This document shows positions 1 through 5,242 of a stretch of DNA of 10,532 nt, piece by piece. Below the pieces are notes generated by a model. That model made no database searches, was not told the DNA's origin, and saw only the letters and a program-made list of their open reading frames with translations. Positions within the stretch are counted from its first letter, which is position 1, and each line of letters opens with the position of its first letter. The translations under genes were made by a program, and so were the position numbers. The DNA is from JAWOJF01 sp046481785 (GTDB lineage: Bacteria > Bacteroidota > Ignavibacteria > Ignavibacteriales > Ignavibacteriaceae), in NCBI GenBank assembly GCA_046481785.1, contig JAWOJF010000263.1, positions 1-10,532 of the forward strand. The letters run 5' to 3'.

Positions 1-29
1 TTGAACTTGCTCTTGAACTTGCTCTTTCT
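1..29. repeat. Degenerate hexamer array, left copy
   Basis: Period-6 tandem units in the order TTGAA (cut by the window edge), CTTGCT, CTTGAA, CTTGCT, CTTTCT. The 16-mer CTTGCTCTTGAACTTG at 6-21 recurs perfectly at 4621-4636 in the same orientation, so this is a second copy of the array at 4603-4671. It probably continues upstream of the window. No gene is visible around it here. Confidence 0.85.
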
Positions 30-54
30 ATTTTGTCTTTTGTTTAAAGTGGTG

Positions 55-76
55 CTGCCCGCTTGGGAGCGGGCAG
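55..76. repeat. GC-rich perfect hairpin
   Basis: Perfect 8-bp stem CTGCCCGC (55-62) and GCGGGCAG (69-76) around the loop TTGGGA. It is strikingly GC-rich for this DNA. No T-run follows on either strand, so it is not a textbook intrinsic terminator. It may be the end of an upstream transcript or an interspersed hairpin. A run of seven G follows at 93-99. Confidence 0.6.
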
Positions 77-149
77 TTATGAGTGTCTTAAAGGGGGGGT
101 GTTATGCTTAAAACTATTTTCTGAAATAAAATTTACAACATTTGTGCCA

Positions 150-178
150 TTGCTTATGACTTGATTATGTTATATAAA
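150..178 (+). promoter_or_regulatory. Possible nadA promoter
   Basis: TTGCTT (150-155) and TATAAA (173-178) are separated by 17 bases, a sigma70-like arrangement with a good -10 and a poor -35. In DNA this AT-rich such matches arise easily, and Bacteroidota-type promoters differ from the E. coli consensus, so this is a weak call. Confidence 0.25.
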
Positions 179-211
179 TACATGATTTTAAGTTACCCAG
201 TGTCTCAATCC

Positions 212-234
212 AATAATATTCTTAAAATATTATT
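212..234. promoter_or_regulatory. AT-only palindrome upstream of nadA
   Basis: AATAATATT (212-220) and AATATTATT (226-234) form a perfect 9-bp inverted repeat around CTTAA, ending 27 bases before the nadA start codon. The position suits an operator or a 5'-UTR hairpin. The arms are pure A/T, so chance is a real alternative. I cannot match it to a known NAD-regulator site. Confidence 0.3.
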
Positions 235-261
235 ATTATGAGAAAATAAAGGAAAAAATAA

Positions 262-1206
262 ATGTTTAATACAGATTTAGATATTCAACTTGACCTGAAA
301 GAAGAAATAAAAAAGCTTAAAACGGAACTGAATGCAGTTTTACTGGCTCATTTTTACCAGGAATCTGAAATTCAGGACCTTGCCGATTATGTAGGTGACA
401 GTTTAGAATTAGCCAAAAGAGCAAAATTAGCCACCTGTGACGTTATTGTGTTTGCTGGTGTCCATTTTATGGCAGAAACGGCAAAGATCCTTAACCCCGA
501 TAAATTAGTTCTCTTACCGGATCTTGAAGCAGGCTGCTCACTGGCTGACAGTTGTCCGGCTCCTTTGTTCAAAGCATTCAGGGAACAACATCCTGAGCAT
601 ATTGCAATTACATATATTAACTGCACTGCCGAAGTTAAAGCACTAAGCGATATAATCTGTACCTCAAGTAATGCTGAAAAAATAATTAACCAGATACCAT
701 TAGATCAGCCAATTATTTTTGGTCCTGACCGTAACCTGGGAAAATATCTGATGAAAAAAACCGGCAGGGAAATGCTTCTGTGGGATGGTGCTTGTATAGT
801 CCATGAAACTTTTAGTGAACGAAAAATAATTGAGCTGCAGCTTCAGAATCCGGGTGCAAAACTAATAGCCCATCCCGAATGTGAAGATATTATTTTAAGT
901 AAGGCTGATTTTATCGGCTCTACCAGCAAACTGCTTCAGTATGTACAAGAGGATGATGCACAAACTTATATTGTGGCTACTGAATCGGGAATACTTCACC
1001 AGATGCAGAAAACTGCCCCTCACAAAACATATATTCCTGCACCGCCGGAAAAAAATTGCAGTTGCAATGAATGTCCCTATATGCGTTTGAATACTCTTGA
1101 AAAACTATACCTCTGCATGAAGAATAAAACTCCGCGTATAGAAATGCCTCAGGAGTTAATGATGAAAGCATTAAAGCCGATTGAGAAAATGCTTGAGATG
1201 AGCTAG
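262..1206 (+). CDS. nadA: Quinolinate synthase NadA
   Basis: Condenses iminoaspartate with dihydroxyacetone phosphate to quinolinate, the second step of de novo NAD synthesis in the cytoplasm; the enzyme carries an oxygen-sensitive 4Fe-4S cluster. The family signatures are in order: AHFYQ near residue 29, YVGDSLELA at 43-51, EAGCSLAD at 89-96, YINCTAEVKA at 118-127, GPDRNLG at 154-160, WDGACIVHE at 174-182, HPEC at 204-207, ATESGI at 239-244 and CNECPYM at 268-274. Cys92, Cys178 and Cys271 match the three cluster ligands known in the family, with Cys266 and Cys268 as extra C-terminal cysteines. Its 314 residues are a normal full length. AAAGGA at 248-253 precedes the ATG at good spacing. nadB and nadC are not in the window, so the gene stands alone, converging on the next gene. 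A heptamer repeat starts at the base after its stop codon. Confidence 0.97.
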   Translation: MFNTDLDIQLDLKEEIKKLKTELNAVLLAHFYQESEIQDLADYVGDSLELAKRAKLATCDVIVFAGVHFMAETAKILNPDKLVLLPDLEAGCSLADSCPAPLFKAFREQHPEHIAITYINCTAEVKALSDIICTSSNAEKIINQIPLDQPIIFGPDRNLGKYLMKKTGREMLLWDGACIVHETFSERKIIELQLQNPGAKLIAHPECEDIILSKADFIGSTSKLLQYVQEDDAQTYIVATESGILHQMQKTAPHKTYIPAPPEKNCSCNECPYMRLNTLEKLYLCMKNKTPRIEMPQELMMKALKPIEKMLEMS

Positions 1207-1241
1207 GTCTGAGGTCAGAAGTCAGAGATCAGAAATCGGAA
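1207..1241 (+). repeat. Heptamer array A (RTCAGAR)n
   Basis: Five period-7 units begin at the base after the nadA stop codon: GTCTGAG, GTCAGAA, GTCAGAG, ATCAGAA, ATCGGAA. The 16-mer AAGTCAGAGATCAGAA at 1219-1234 is present as a perfect inverted copy at 2030-2045, and its 13-base core TCAGAGATCAGAA recurs at 3445-3457. No hairpin terminator is visible for nadA, so its transcript probably runs into this array. Confidence 0.85.
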
Positions 1242-1266
1242 GCACAGAGTGGTGTCATTAGATTGG

Positions 1267-1902
1267 CTATTTTTTTATAGAATATTTGGCATACTCTGAA
1301 AAAATGATTTTATCCTCCGGATAAATAGTGAGCAATTCTGTTAAGCCAGCATTAATTACGAATATCTTTTCATATGTGGAATTGGAAAAATTAATTAGTC
1401 TTCTTCTCACAAATTCATCTTTCATGTTGAAGATTATATTTATCCAGAATCCAACACTGCTTATATGATATATATTTATATTATGATAAATCACCAACCA
1501 GCTATTCTTGCCATAATGTTTTGTAAATTTTTGATTTATATTCTTAATAAAATTATACCATACCCTGATGTTACATCTATTAGAATCGTCTAAATATTTG
1601 TTCCTATCTAAAGGCAATCTATGTTCAATACCTCTTTTTCTTCCCCAATGCAAATTTTCAACTATTTCTATATGTTTATAAAAATTTTTATCTGATGTAA
1701 AAATATGAAAATCTGGTTCTGGTGGCTTCACTTTCTCAAAATACTTTGGAACAATTTGTTTTCCCTGGGATAATAATTCAGAGAAGGCTCCAAGGATGAA
1801 TATCTCTCTGTCATCCTTATGGGTACTGCTACCTAAAAATGTTTGACCTTTTTTTTTAGATATTTTTTTAACTCTTAAATACTCGTCTTCAATTGCTAAC
1901 AT
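1267..1902 (-). CDS. Unknown protein with a possible PD-(D/E)XK-like core
   Basis: I do not recognise the family. The 211-residue protein has no signal peptide and no convincing membrane helix, so it is probably cytoplasmic. It opens with a basic, lysine-rich N-terminus and has PPEPDF at 60-65, IEIVE at 78-82, WGRKRG at 86-91 and a hydrophobic strand SWLVIYH at 134-140. A PDF followed some 15 residues later by a strand ending in ExVE, then a WLVIY strand, resembles the core of divergent PD-(D/E)XK nuclease-like proteins, but the motif lysine is absent, so this is speculation. Codon use is even more A/T-biased than in its neighbours (many AAA, AAT, ATA), which suggests transfer. The ATG at 1902 has no recognisable ribosome site. 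The gene is bracketed by inverted heptamer arrays at 1207-1241 and 2002-2043, and it is convergent with nadA. Confidence 0.7.
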   Translation of the reverse strand: MLAIEDEYLRVKKISKKKGQTFLGSSTHKDDREIFILGAFSELLSQGKQIVPKYFEKVKPPEPDFHIFTSDKNFYKHIEIVENLHWGRKRGIEHRLPLDRNKYLDDSNRCNIRVWYNFIKNINQKFTKHYGKNSWLVIYHNINIYHISSVGFWINIIFNMKDEFVRRRLINFSNSTYEKIFVINAGLTELLTIYPEDKIIFSEYAKYSIKK

Positions 1903-2001
1903 AACAAAACAATTCGATTATTTTTTTTGTTTTTATAAAGGACGCTTGCCGTTTATAAGCCGATGATATGCCCTCTCAAGAGGTAATTTTTGTCTTTCGA
2001 C

Positions 2002-2043
2002 CTCTGACCTCTGGCTTCTGACCTCTGGCTTCTGATCTCTGAC
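2002..2043 (-). repeat. Heptamer array B (RTCAGAR)n, inverted
   Basis: Six exact period-7 units; read on the minus strand they are GTCAGAG, ATCAGAA, GCCAGAG, GTCAGAA, GCCAGAG, GTCAGAG. The array begins four bases after the stop codon of the histidine kinase gene, in that gene's sense orientation, as array A does for nadA. TTCTGATCTCTGACTT at 2030-2045 is the perfect inverse of 1219-1234. The region 1921-2001 between this array and the unknown gene holds only a short inverted repeat, CCTCT (1972-1976) with AGAGG (1979-1983). Confidence 0.88.
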
Positions 2044-2047
2044 TTAA

Positions 2048-3256
2048 CTAGCTTTTGTTAAGTATTATTTTAAACGTAGTTCCTTCGCCGGGTATGGAGT
2101 TTTTAACAAAAATTTTCCCATTATGATATCCTTCAATAATCCTTTTTGAAAGGCTTAGGCCCAGTCCCCACCCGCGCCGTTTTGTGCTGTAACCAGGGCG
2201 GAATACATCTTTTCTTCTTTTCAGGTCTATACCTTTACCATTATCAGATACATCAATTTCCACACGCGATCTGTGGTCTTTAACATGTATAGAGATTTTT
2301 CCGCTCTTATGGTCTATTGCATCAAGTGCATTTTTAACAAGATTTTCAATTACCCATTCAAATAACTCTGAGTTAATTTCTGCACAGACATTTTCATCCC
2401 CCTGAATAGTCAATTCAACAGTTTTACCGGTCTGCGGCAGCCTCCGCTGAAAGTATTCGGTTACTTTTTTAATTTCCTCATAAACAATTTTTTGTTTAAG
2501 CTCCGGTGTTGCGCCTATTTTTGAGAACCTGTAAGTGATTTTATTAAGCTTTTCTACATCATTGTTTATTTCCTCAGTAATGTCCAGTACCTTATCCGGG
2601 TCACGGTAGCTTAGGCGGAGCATTTCCAGCCATCCCATTAAGCTTGATATTGGTGTGCCAAACTGGTGAGCAGTTTCTTTTGCCATACCTACCCATATGT
2701 TGCTCTGCTCATTTTTTTTAATGCTGCTGAACCCGATATAACCTATTATAATAAATAAGGAAGCTATAATTATCTGAAGGTATGGATAAAATTTTAATTG
2801 CTTAATTGACTCGGAATCGCCGTAATGAATAACCTGCAGAACTAATGAATCTTCATAAACCACTTCAATTGGTGTGTGAAGTTCATCCATTTCTTTTAAA
2901 GTATTCTGTACAAACAATTTTAATTCACTGCGTGATAATGTTGAATCAATAAAAACATTCCTGATATTGGTTGTGCTTTCAAGGTCTACATTATTATCTG
3001 CGTCAGTAATAATAAGGGGGAAATCTATCGGCTTAATTATATTCTCAAAAAGGAAAGTTATATCAACTTCCGGTGATGTAGTGTTTGCAACGTATTCAAT
3101 TCCTTTGGCATACAGTTCTACTACTGTTCGTTCTTTTTCCTGCAGTTTCTGGACAAGATTTTGAGTGTAGTATAAAGTCCCGCCCGCTATAAAAACAGCT
3201 ATTATCAGGAGGAAAACCTTAATGTTAATTGATGCGGGCCCGCCGGACATTTTCAT
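2048..3256 (-). CDS. Two-transmembrane sensor histidine kinase
   Basis: Inner-membrane sensor kinase of a two-component system; ligand and response regulator are unknown and no regulator gene lies in the window. Residues 12-30 are a first transmembrane helix. Residues 31-157 form an extracytoplasmic sensor region of about 125 residues. Residues 158-179 are a second helix that leads directly into the catalytic part without an obvious HAMP domain. The H-box is ETAHQFGTP with His197 as phospho-acceptor. The ATPase domain has an N-box around Asn305 and Asn309 (ENLVKNALDAI), a G1 box DNGKGID at 338-344, an F-box near Phe352 (VFRPGYST) and a G2 box GWGLGLSL at 362-369. All catalytic boxes are intact, so the kinase is probably active. 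The start is uncertain between Met1 and Met3, because neither has a Shine-Dalgarno sequence and the upstream DNA is a hairpin cluster. Confidence 0.93.
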   Translation of the reverse strand: MKMSGGPASINIKVFLLIIAVFIAGGTLYYTQNLVQKLQEKERTVVELYAKGIEYVANTTSPEVDITFLFENIIKPIDFPLIITDADNNVDLESTTNIRNVFIDSTLSRSELKLFVQNTLKEMDELHTPIEVVYEDSLVLQVIHYGDSESIKQLKFYPYLQIIIASLFIIIGYIGFSSIKKNEQSNIWVGMAKETAHQFGTPISSLMGWLEMLRLSYRDPDKVLDITEEINNDVEKLNKITYRFSKIGATPELKQKIVYEEIKKVTEYFQRRLPQTGKTVELTIQGDENVCAEINSELFEWVIENLVKNALDAIDHKSGKISIHVKDHRSRVEIDVSDNGKGIDLKRRKDVFRPGYSTKRRGWGLGLSLSKRIIEGYHNGKIFVKNSIPGEGTTFKIILNKS

Positions 3257-3257
3257 A

Positions 3258-3348
3258 GGGAGAGCCCATGCCCTCTCCCAAAGGGATTCCTTTGGAATAA
3301 ATCTCTCCTATTGTTTCCGGTGAGGCAGAGCCCCGACAGCAGGAGAGA
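3258..3348. repeat. Nested inverted-repeat cluster at the kinase 5' end
   Basis: Three inverted repeats are packed into 91 bases: GGGAGAG (3258-3264) with CTCTCCC (3273-3279); CCAAAGG (3278-3284) with CCTTTGG (3289-3295); and TCTCTCCT (3302-3309) with its exact inverse AGGAGAGA (3341-3348). The first ends one base from the histidine kinase start codon. The stretch is much more GC-rich than its surroundings and looks like a hairpin-type interspersed element or a structured 5'-UTR. No transposase is nearby. Confidence 0.65.
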
Positions 3349-3443
3349 CTTTAAAAAAACTGATAAGAAAAGCATATATTAAAGTTATTATTTCTTTTAG
3401 AGTAAAATAGAAAAAATTGATCAAATAATTGAGGTAAATATTT

Positions 3444-3478
3444 TTCAGAGATCAGAAACCGGAAATCAGAGATGGGAA
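3444..3478 (+). repeat. Heptamer array C (RTCAGAR)n
   Basis: Period-7 units TTCAGAG, ATCAGAA, ACCGGAA, ATCAGAG, ATGGGAA, decaying into GGGAAAG and beyond. It carries the 13-base core TCAGAGATCAGAA at 3445-3457, shared with arrays A and B. Unlike them it is not next to a stop codon; it lies in the divergent gap between the kinase gene and the lipoprotein gene. The rest of 3349-3590 is AT-rich and shows no supportable gene. Confidence 0.75.
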
Positions 3479-3590
3479 GGGAAAGATTGGGGAAGGGGTT
3501 TGAATTGCAAAAGGCTATACAAATAATTAAATTACTACAACTTAAAAAGCCTGAGGGGAATTCTTTTCTTAATAATAAAATATCCAATCT

Positions 3591-3902
3591 ATGAAAAAGA
3601 TCATTTTATTTTTATTTGCTATAGTTACTTATTATGGATGTGAATCGTCTATAGTTGATGATCCGGCAACAATAATTAAATACAGCATTCCTGAAAGATC
3701 ATATGTTAAAGTAGTAGTAGAAAACAGTTACAATACGGTTATAGCCACCTTGGTTGATGGGGTAACACAAGCCGGAGTTTTTTCAGCCAACTTTGATGTT
3801 TCAAACCTTGCGGAAGGTATATACTTTTATACCATTGAGGTTAAAGGTATGGAAACGGATTATTATTATAAAACAACTAAATACATGATCCTGGTGAAAT
3901 AA
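3591..3902 (+). CDS. Small lipoprotein with a FlgD/CARDB-like beta domain
   Basis: The 103-residue protein starts MKKIILFLFA and has a lipoprotein-type signal ending at YYGC, so Cys17 is the likely lipidated residue and the mature protein should be anchored in the envelope. The mature part (about 85 residues) reads as one beta-sandwich: alternating strands around VKVVVENSYN, a LAEGIYFYTIEVKG turn near 73-86, and a final KYMILVK strand. That pattern resembles the FlgD-type Ig-like domain and the C-terminal domains of secreted Bacteroidota proteins; this is pattern recognition, not a verified hit. Its stop overlaps the start of the next gene by one base (TAATG at 3900-3904), so the two are co-translated and probably work together at the outer membrane. 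Function is unknown. Confidence 0.75.
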   Translation: MKKIILFLFAIVTYYGCESSIVDDPATIIKYSIPERSYVKVVVENSYNTVIATLVDGVTQAGVFSANFDVSNLAEGIYFYTIEVKGMETDYYYKTTKYMILVK

Positions 3903-4588
3903 TGAAAAACCATCTGCTGTTGTTAATAATTGTTTTCGCTGGATTTTTTAGTTCACCTGTTTTTTCTCAAAATAAATTAAGCCTGAATATTGGCTCCGGT
4001 TATTATTTAAACAATTCCGAAAACTCACTGGATATTGTTGGTGATAAAAGATATAAGTTCTACCTGTTTTACGGCTTTGCTTATGAAAGGGAGAATATAC
4101 TTGGTTTTGATTTAATGTTTGAATACAATTATCATCAAATGGTAAAAAAAGACGTATTAACATTTGTATACTCGGGAGAAGCCAGTCCTGACCCTTCAGG
4201 TTTTTTCAGTGCAGATGTATCTCTTATAAATCATAATTTTGATTTTACTTGTACAGGCAGAATAAGCAGTTACTTTCTTTATGGGATAGGCCCATCTTTT
4301 GTTATTACTAACAGGACGATTGAGGTTGATTTACCTGACAATATTGGAGCAGTTCAATCGAAGATGGATTTCTATGATAAACTCGCTTCTTCAGGTATTG
4401 GCTTAAATGGCTTTTTAGAATTCAGAATTCCTCTTGATAACAATCCAAATTATTTTTTCTTTACCTCAAAATTAAAGCTAAGATATACTTATTCAATCTG
4501 GTTTGATGAAGGATTGCGGAATCTTGATGATTATTACCAGGAGTTTTTAACAATGCATTTATCTGCCGGTGTCGGATATTCATTCTAG
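3902..4588 (+). CDS. Outer-membrane beta-barrel protein, function unknown
   Basis: The 228-residue protein has a clear Sec signal peptide (hydrophobic 4-20) with likely cleavage after residue 22, before QNKLSLNIG. The mature chain alternates hydrophobic and polar residues and is rich in Tyr, Phe, Gly and Asn, with strands such as KLSLNIGSGYYL, RYKFYLFYGFAYE, LGFDLMFEYNYH and KLKLRYTYSIWF, and ends LSAGVGYSF with a terminal Phe as is usual for outer-membrane barrels. The size suits an 8-stranded OmpA/OmpW-type barrel. I cannot assign a substrate or partner beyond the upstream lipoprotein, with which it shares a TAATG overlap. The hexamer array begins 15 bases after its stop codon, and no terminator is visible between. 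Confidence 0.8.
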   Translation: MKNHLLLLIIVFAGFFSSPVFSQNKLSLNIGSGYYLNNSENSLDIVGDKRYKFYLFYGFAYERENILGFDLMFEYNYHQMVKKDVLTFVYSGEASPDPSGFFSADVSLINHNFDFTCTGRISSYFLYGIGPSFVITNRTIEVDLPDNIGAVQSKMDFYDKLASSGIGLNGFLEFRIPLDNNPNYFFFTSKLKLRYTYSIWFDEGLRNLDDYYQEFLTMHLSAGVGYSF

Positions 4589-4602
4589 AAAAAATTATCT
4601 TT

Positions 4603-4671
4603 CTTGCTCTTAAACTTGCTCTTGCTCTTGAACTTGAACTTGAACTTGAACTTGAACTTGAAGCTCTTGAA
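4603..4671 (+). repeat. Hexamer array (CTTGAA/CTTGCT)n
   Basis: Ten contiguous hexamers at 4603-4662: CTTGCT, CTTAAA, CTTGCT, CTTGCT, then six perfect CTTGAA units, followed by a degraded GCTCTTGAA to 4671. It is the same family as at 1-29 and in the same orientation. Its right edge is exactly where homology to DUF4160 stops. Six identical adjacent units imply recent slippage or expansion. Confidence 0.93.
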
Positions 4672-4901
4672 CCTGCGGCGGCGGGTTTGCAAGGCATCCC
4701 TCTGCACATTTTCATGCTGTTTATAATGAGTATGAATGTGTATATAGATTGCCTGATTTATCCATACTGGCAGGAGCATTACCCAAAAGAGCTGATCGAA
4801 TGGTGAAGACATGGGCTAAATTACACAGAGAGGAATTGATTGAAAATTGGGATAGAATTAAGAACAACCTCAGGCCTAAAGCTATTGAGCCTTTAGAATA
4901 G
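4671..4901 (+). pseudogene. DUF4160 gene lacking its 5' end
   Basis: Reading from 4671 in the frame ending with TAG at 4899-4901, the translation contains HPSAHFHAVYNEYE, then LPDLSILAGALPKRADRM, VKTWAKLHREELIENW and a C-terminal AIEPLE. This is the recognisable core and C-terminus of DUF4160 proteins (HFHV.Y..YE, LPKRA, W..LH..EL..NW). About 69 family-like residues remain, and roughly the first 20, including the start, are missing. In frame, a TGA at 4668-4670 closes the frame at the edge of the hexamer array; there is no ATG or GTG before the ATG at 4800, and the only earlier candidate start is a TTG at 4749. DUF2442 follows 13 bases later, the usual order for this pair. The pair is often described as toxin-antitoxin-like, but no biochemical role is secure. 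Confidence 0.8.
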
Positions 4902-4914
4902 GAGAGTATAAGGA

Positions 4915-5199
4915 ATGGATTATTTATTAAAGATAAAAGAAGCCAGATATTTGGGAGACTATAGAATATACTGTTTGTTTAGCAATGGTGAAGGTAAAAT
5001 TATTGATCTTGAAAATAAATTATCAGGGGAAGTATTTGAACCTCTTAAGAATAAAAATTTGTTTATGCAATTTAAAGTTGATAGTCTATTAAAAACCCTG
5101 GTTTGGCCAAATGGTGCTGATATTGCTCCTTACAGTTTATATGAAATTGGAAAACCTGTTTCTAAGATAGGTGTTAAAAAGACGAAAATAAAAAGCTAA
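4915..5199 (+). CDS. DUF2442 domain protein
   Basis: The 94-residue protein has the DUF2442 layout: an N-terminal strand pair around YRIYCLFSNGEGKIIDLE (16-33), a SGEVFEPLKN segment (37-46) with a following Phe near 50, and the hallmark WPNGADIAPYSLY at 64-76. A short basic tail (KKTKIKS) follows. It is probably cytoplasmic. DUF2442 is typically encoded directly after DUF4160; here the partner is a 5'-truncated remnant that ends 13 bases upstream. AGGAG at 4900-4904, overlapping the end of that remnant, sits 10 bases before the ATG, so this gene keeps its own ribosome site. In toxin-antitoxin-like interpretations one partner would restrain the other; which is which is not established. The protein itself looks intact. 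No promoter is evident, so expression may depend on readthrough from the barrel gene. Confidence 0.88.
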   Translation: MDYLLKIKEARYLGDYRIYCLFSNGEGKIIDLENKLSGEVFEPLKNKNLFMQFKVDSLLKTLVWPNGADIAPYSLYEIGKPVSKIGVKKTKIKS

Positions 5200-5240
5200 A
5201 AAAAATTGCTCCTAAAGTCTGCGCCTAAGCAGGATCGCTC
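5198..5240 (-). terminator. Weak terminator candidate after purA
   Basis: On the minus strand, downstream of purA, TCCTGC pairs imperfectly with GCAG and AGGA (bulged) and is followed by GCAATTTTTTTT, the complement of the A8 run at 5198-5205. The stem is short and interrupted, so this is a weak call. It also overlaps the DUF2442 stop codon. Confidence 0.3.
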
Positions 5241-5242
5241 CT

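Noticed and set aside
55..76. Intrinsic terminator at the GC-rich hairpin near the window start
   Set aside because: No T-run follows the stem on either strand, so I list it as a hairpin repeat rather than a terminator.
1207..3478. Heptamer arrays as a CRISPR or direct-repeat array
   Set aside because: Units are 7 bases with no spacers, there are no cas genes, and unit sequences vary. They are tandem short repeats, not CRISPR.
3351..3587. Minus-strand open frame of 78 codons
   Set aside because: It runs through heptamer array C in antisense, has no ribosome site or recognisable motif, and its composition follows the intergenic DNA.
4461..4812. Two minus-strand open frames encoding Ser-rich and Phe-Lys alternating repeats
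   Set aside because: These are translations of the hexamer array in antisense frames. They overlap the barrel gene end and the DUF4160 remnant, which has clear family homology on the plus strand.
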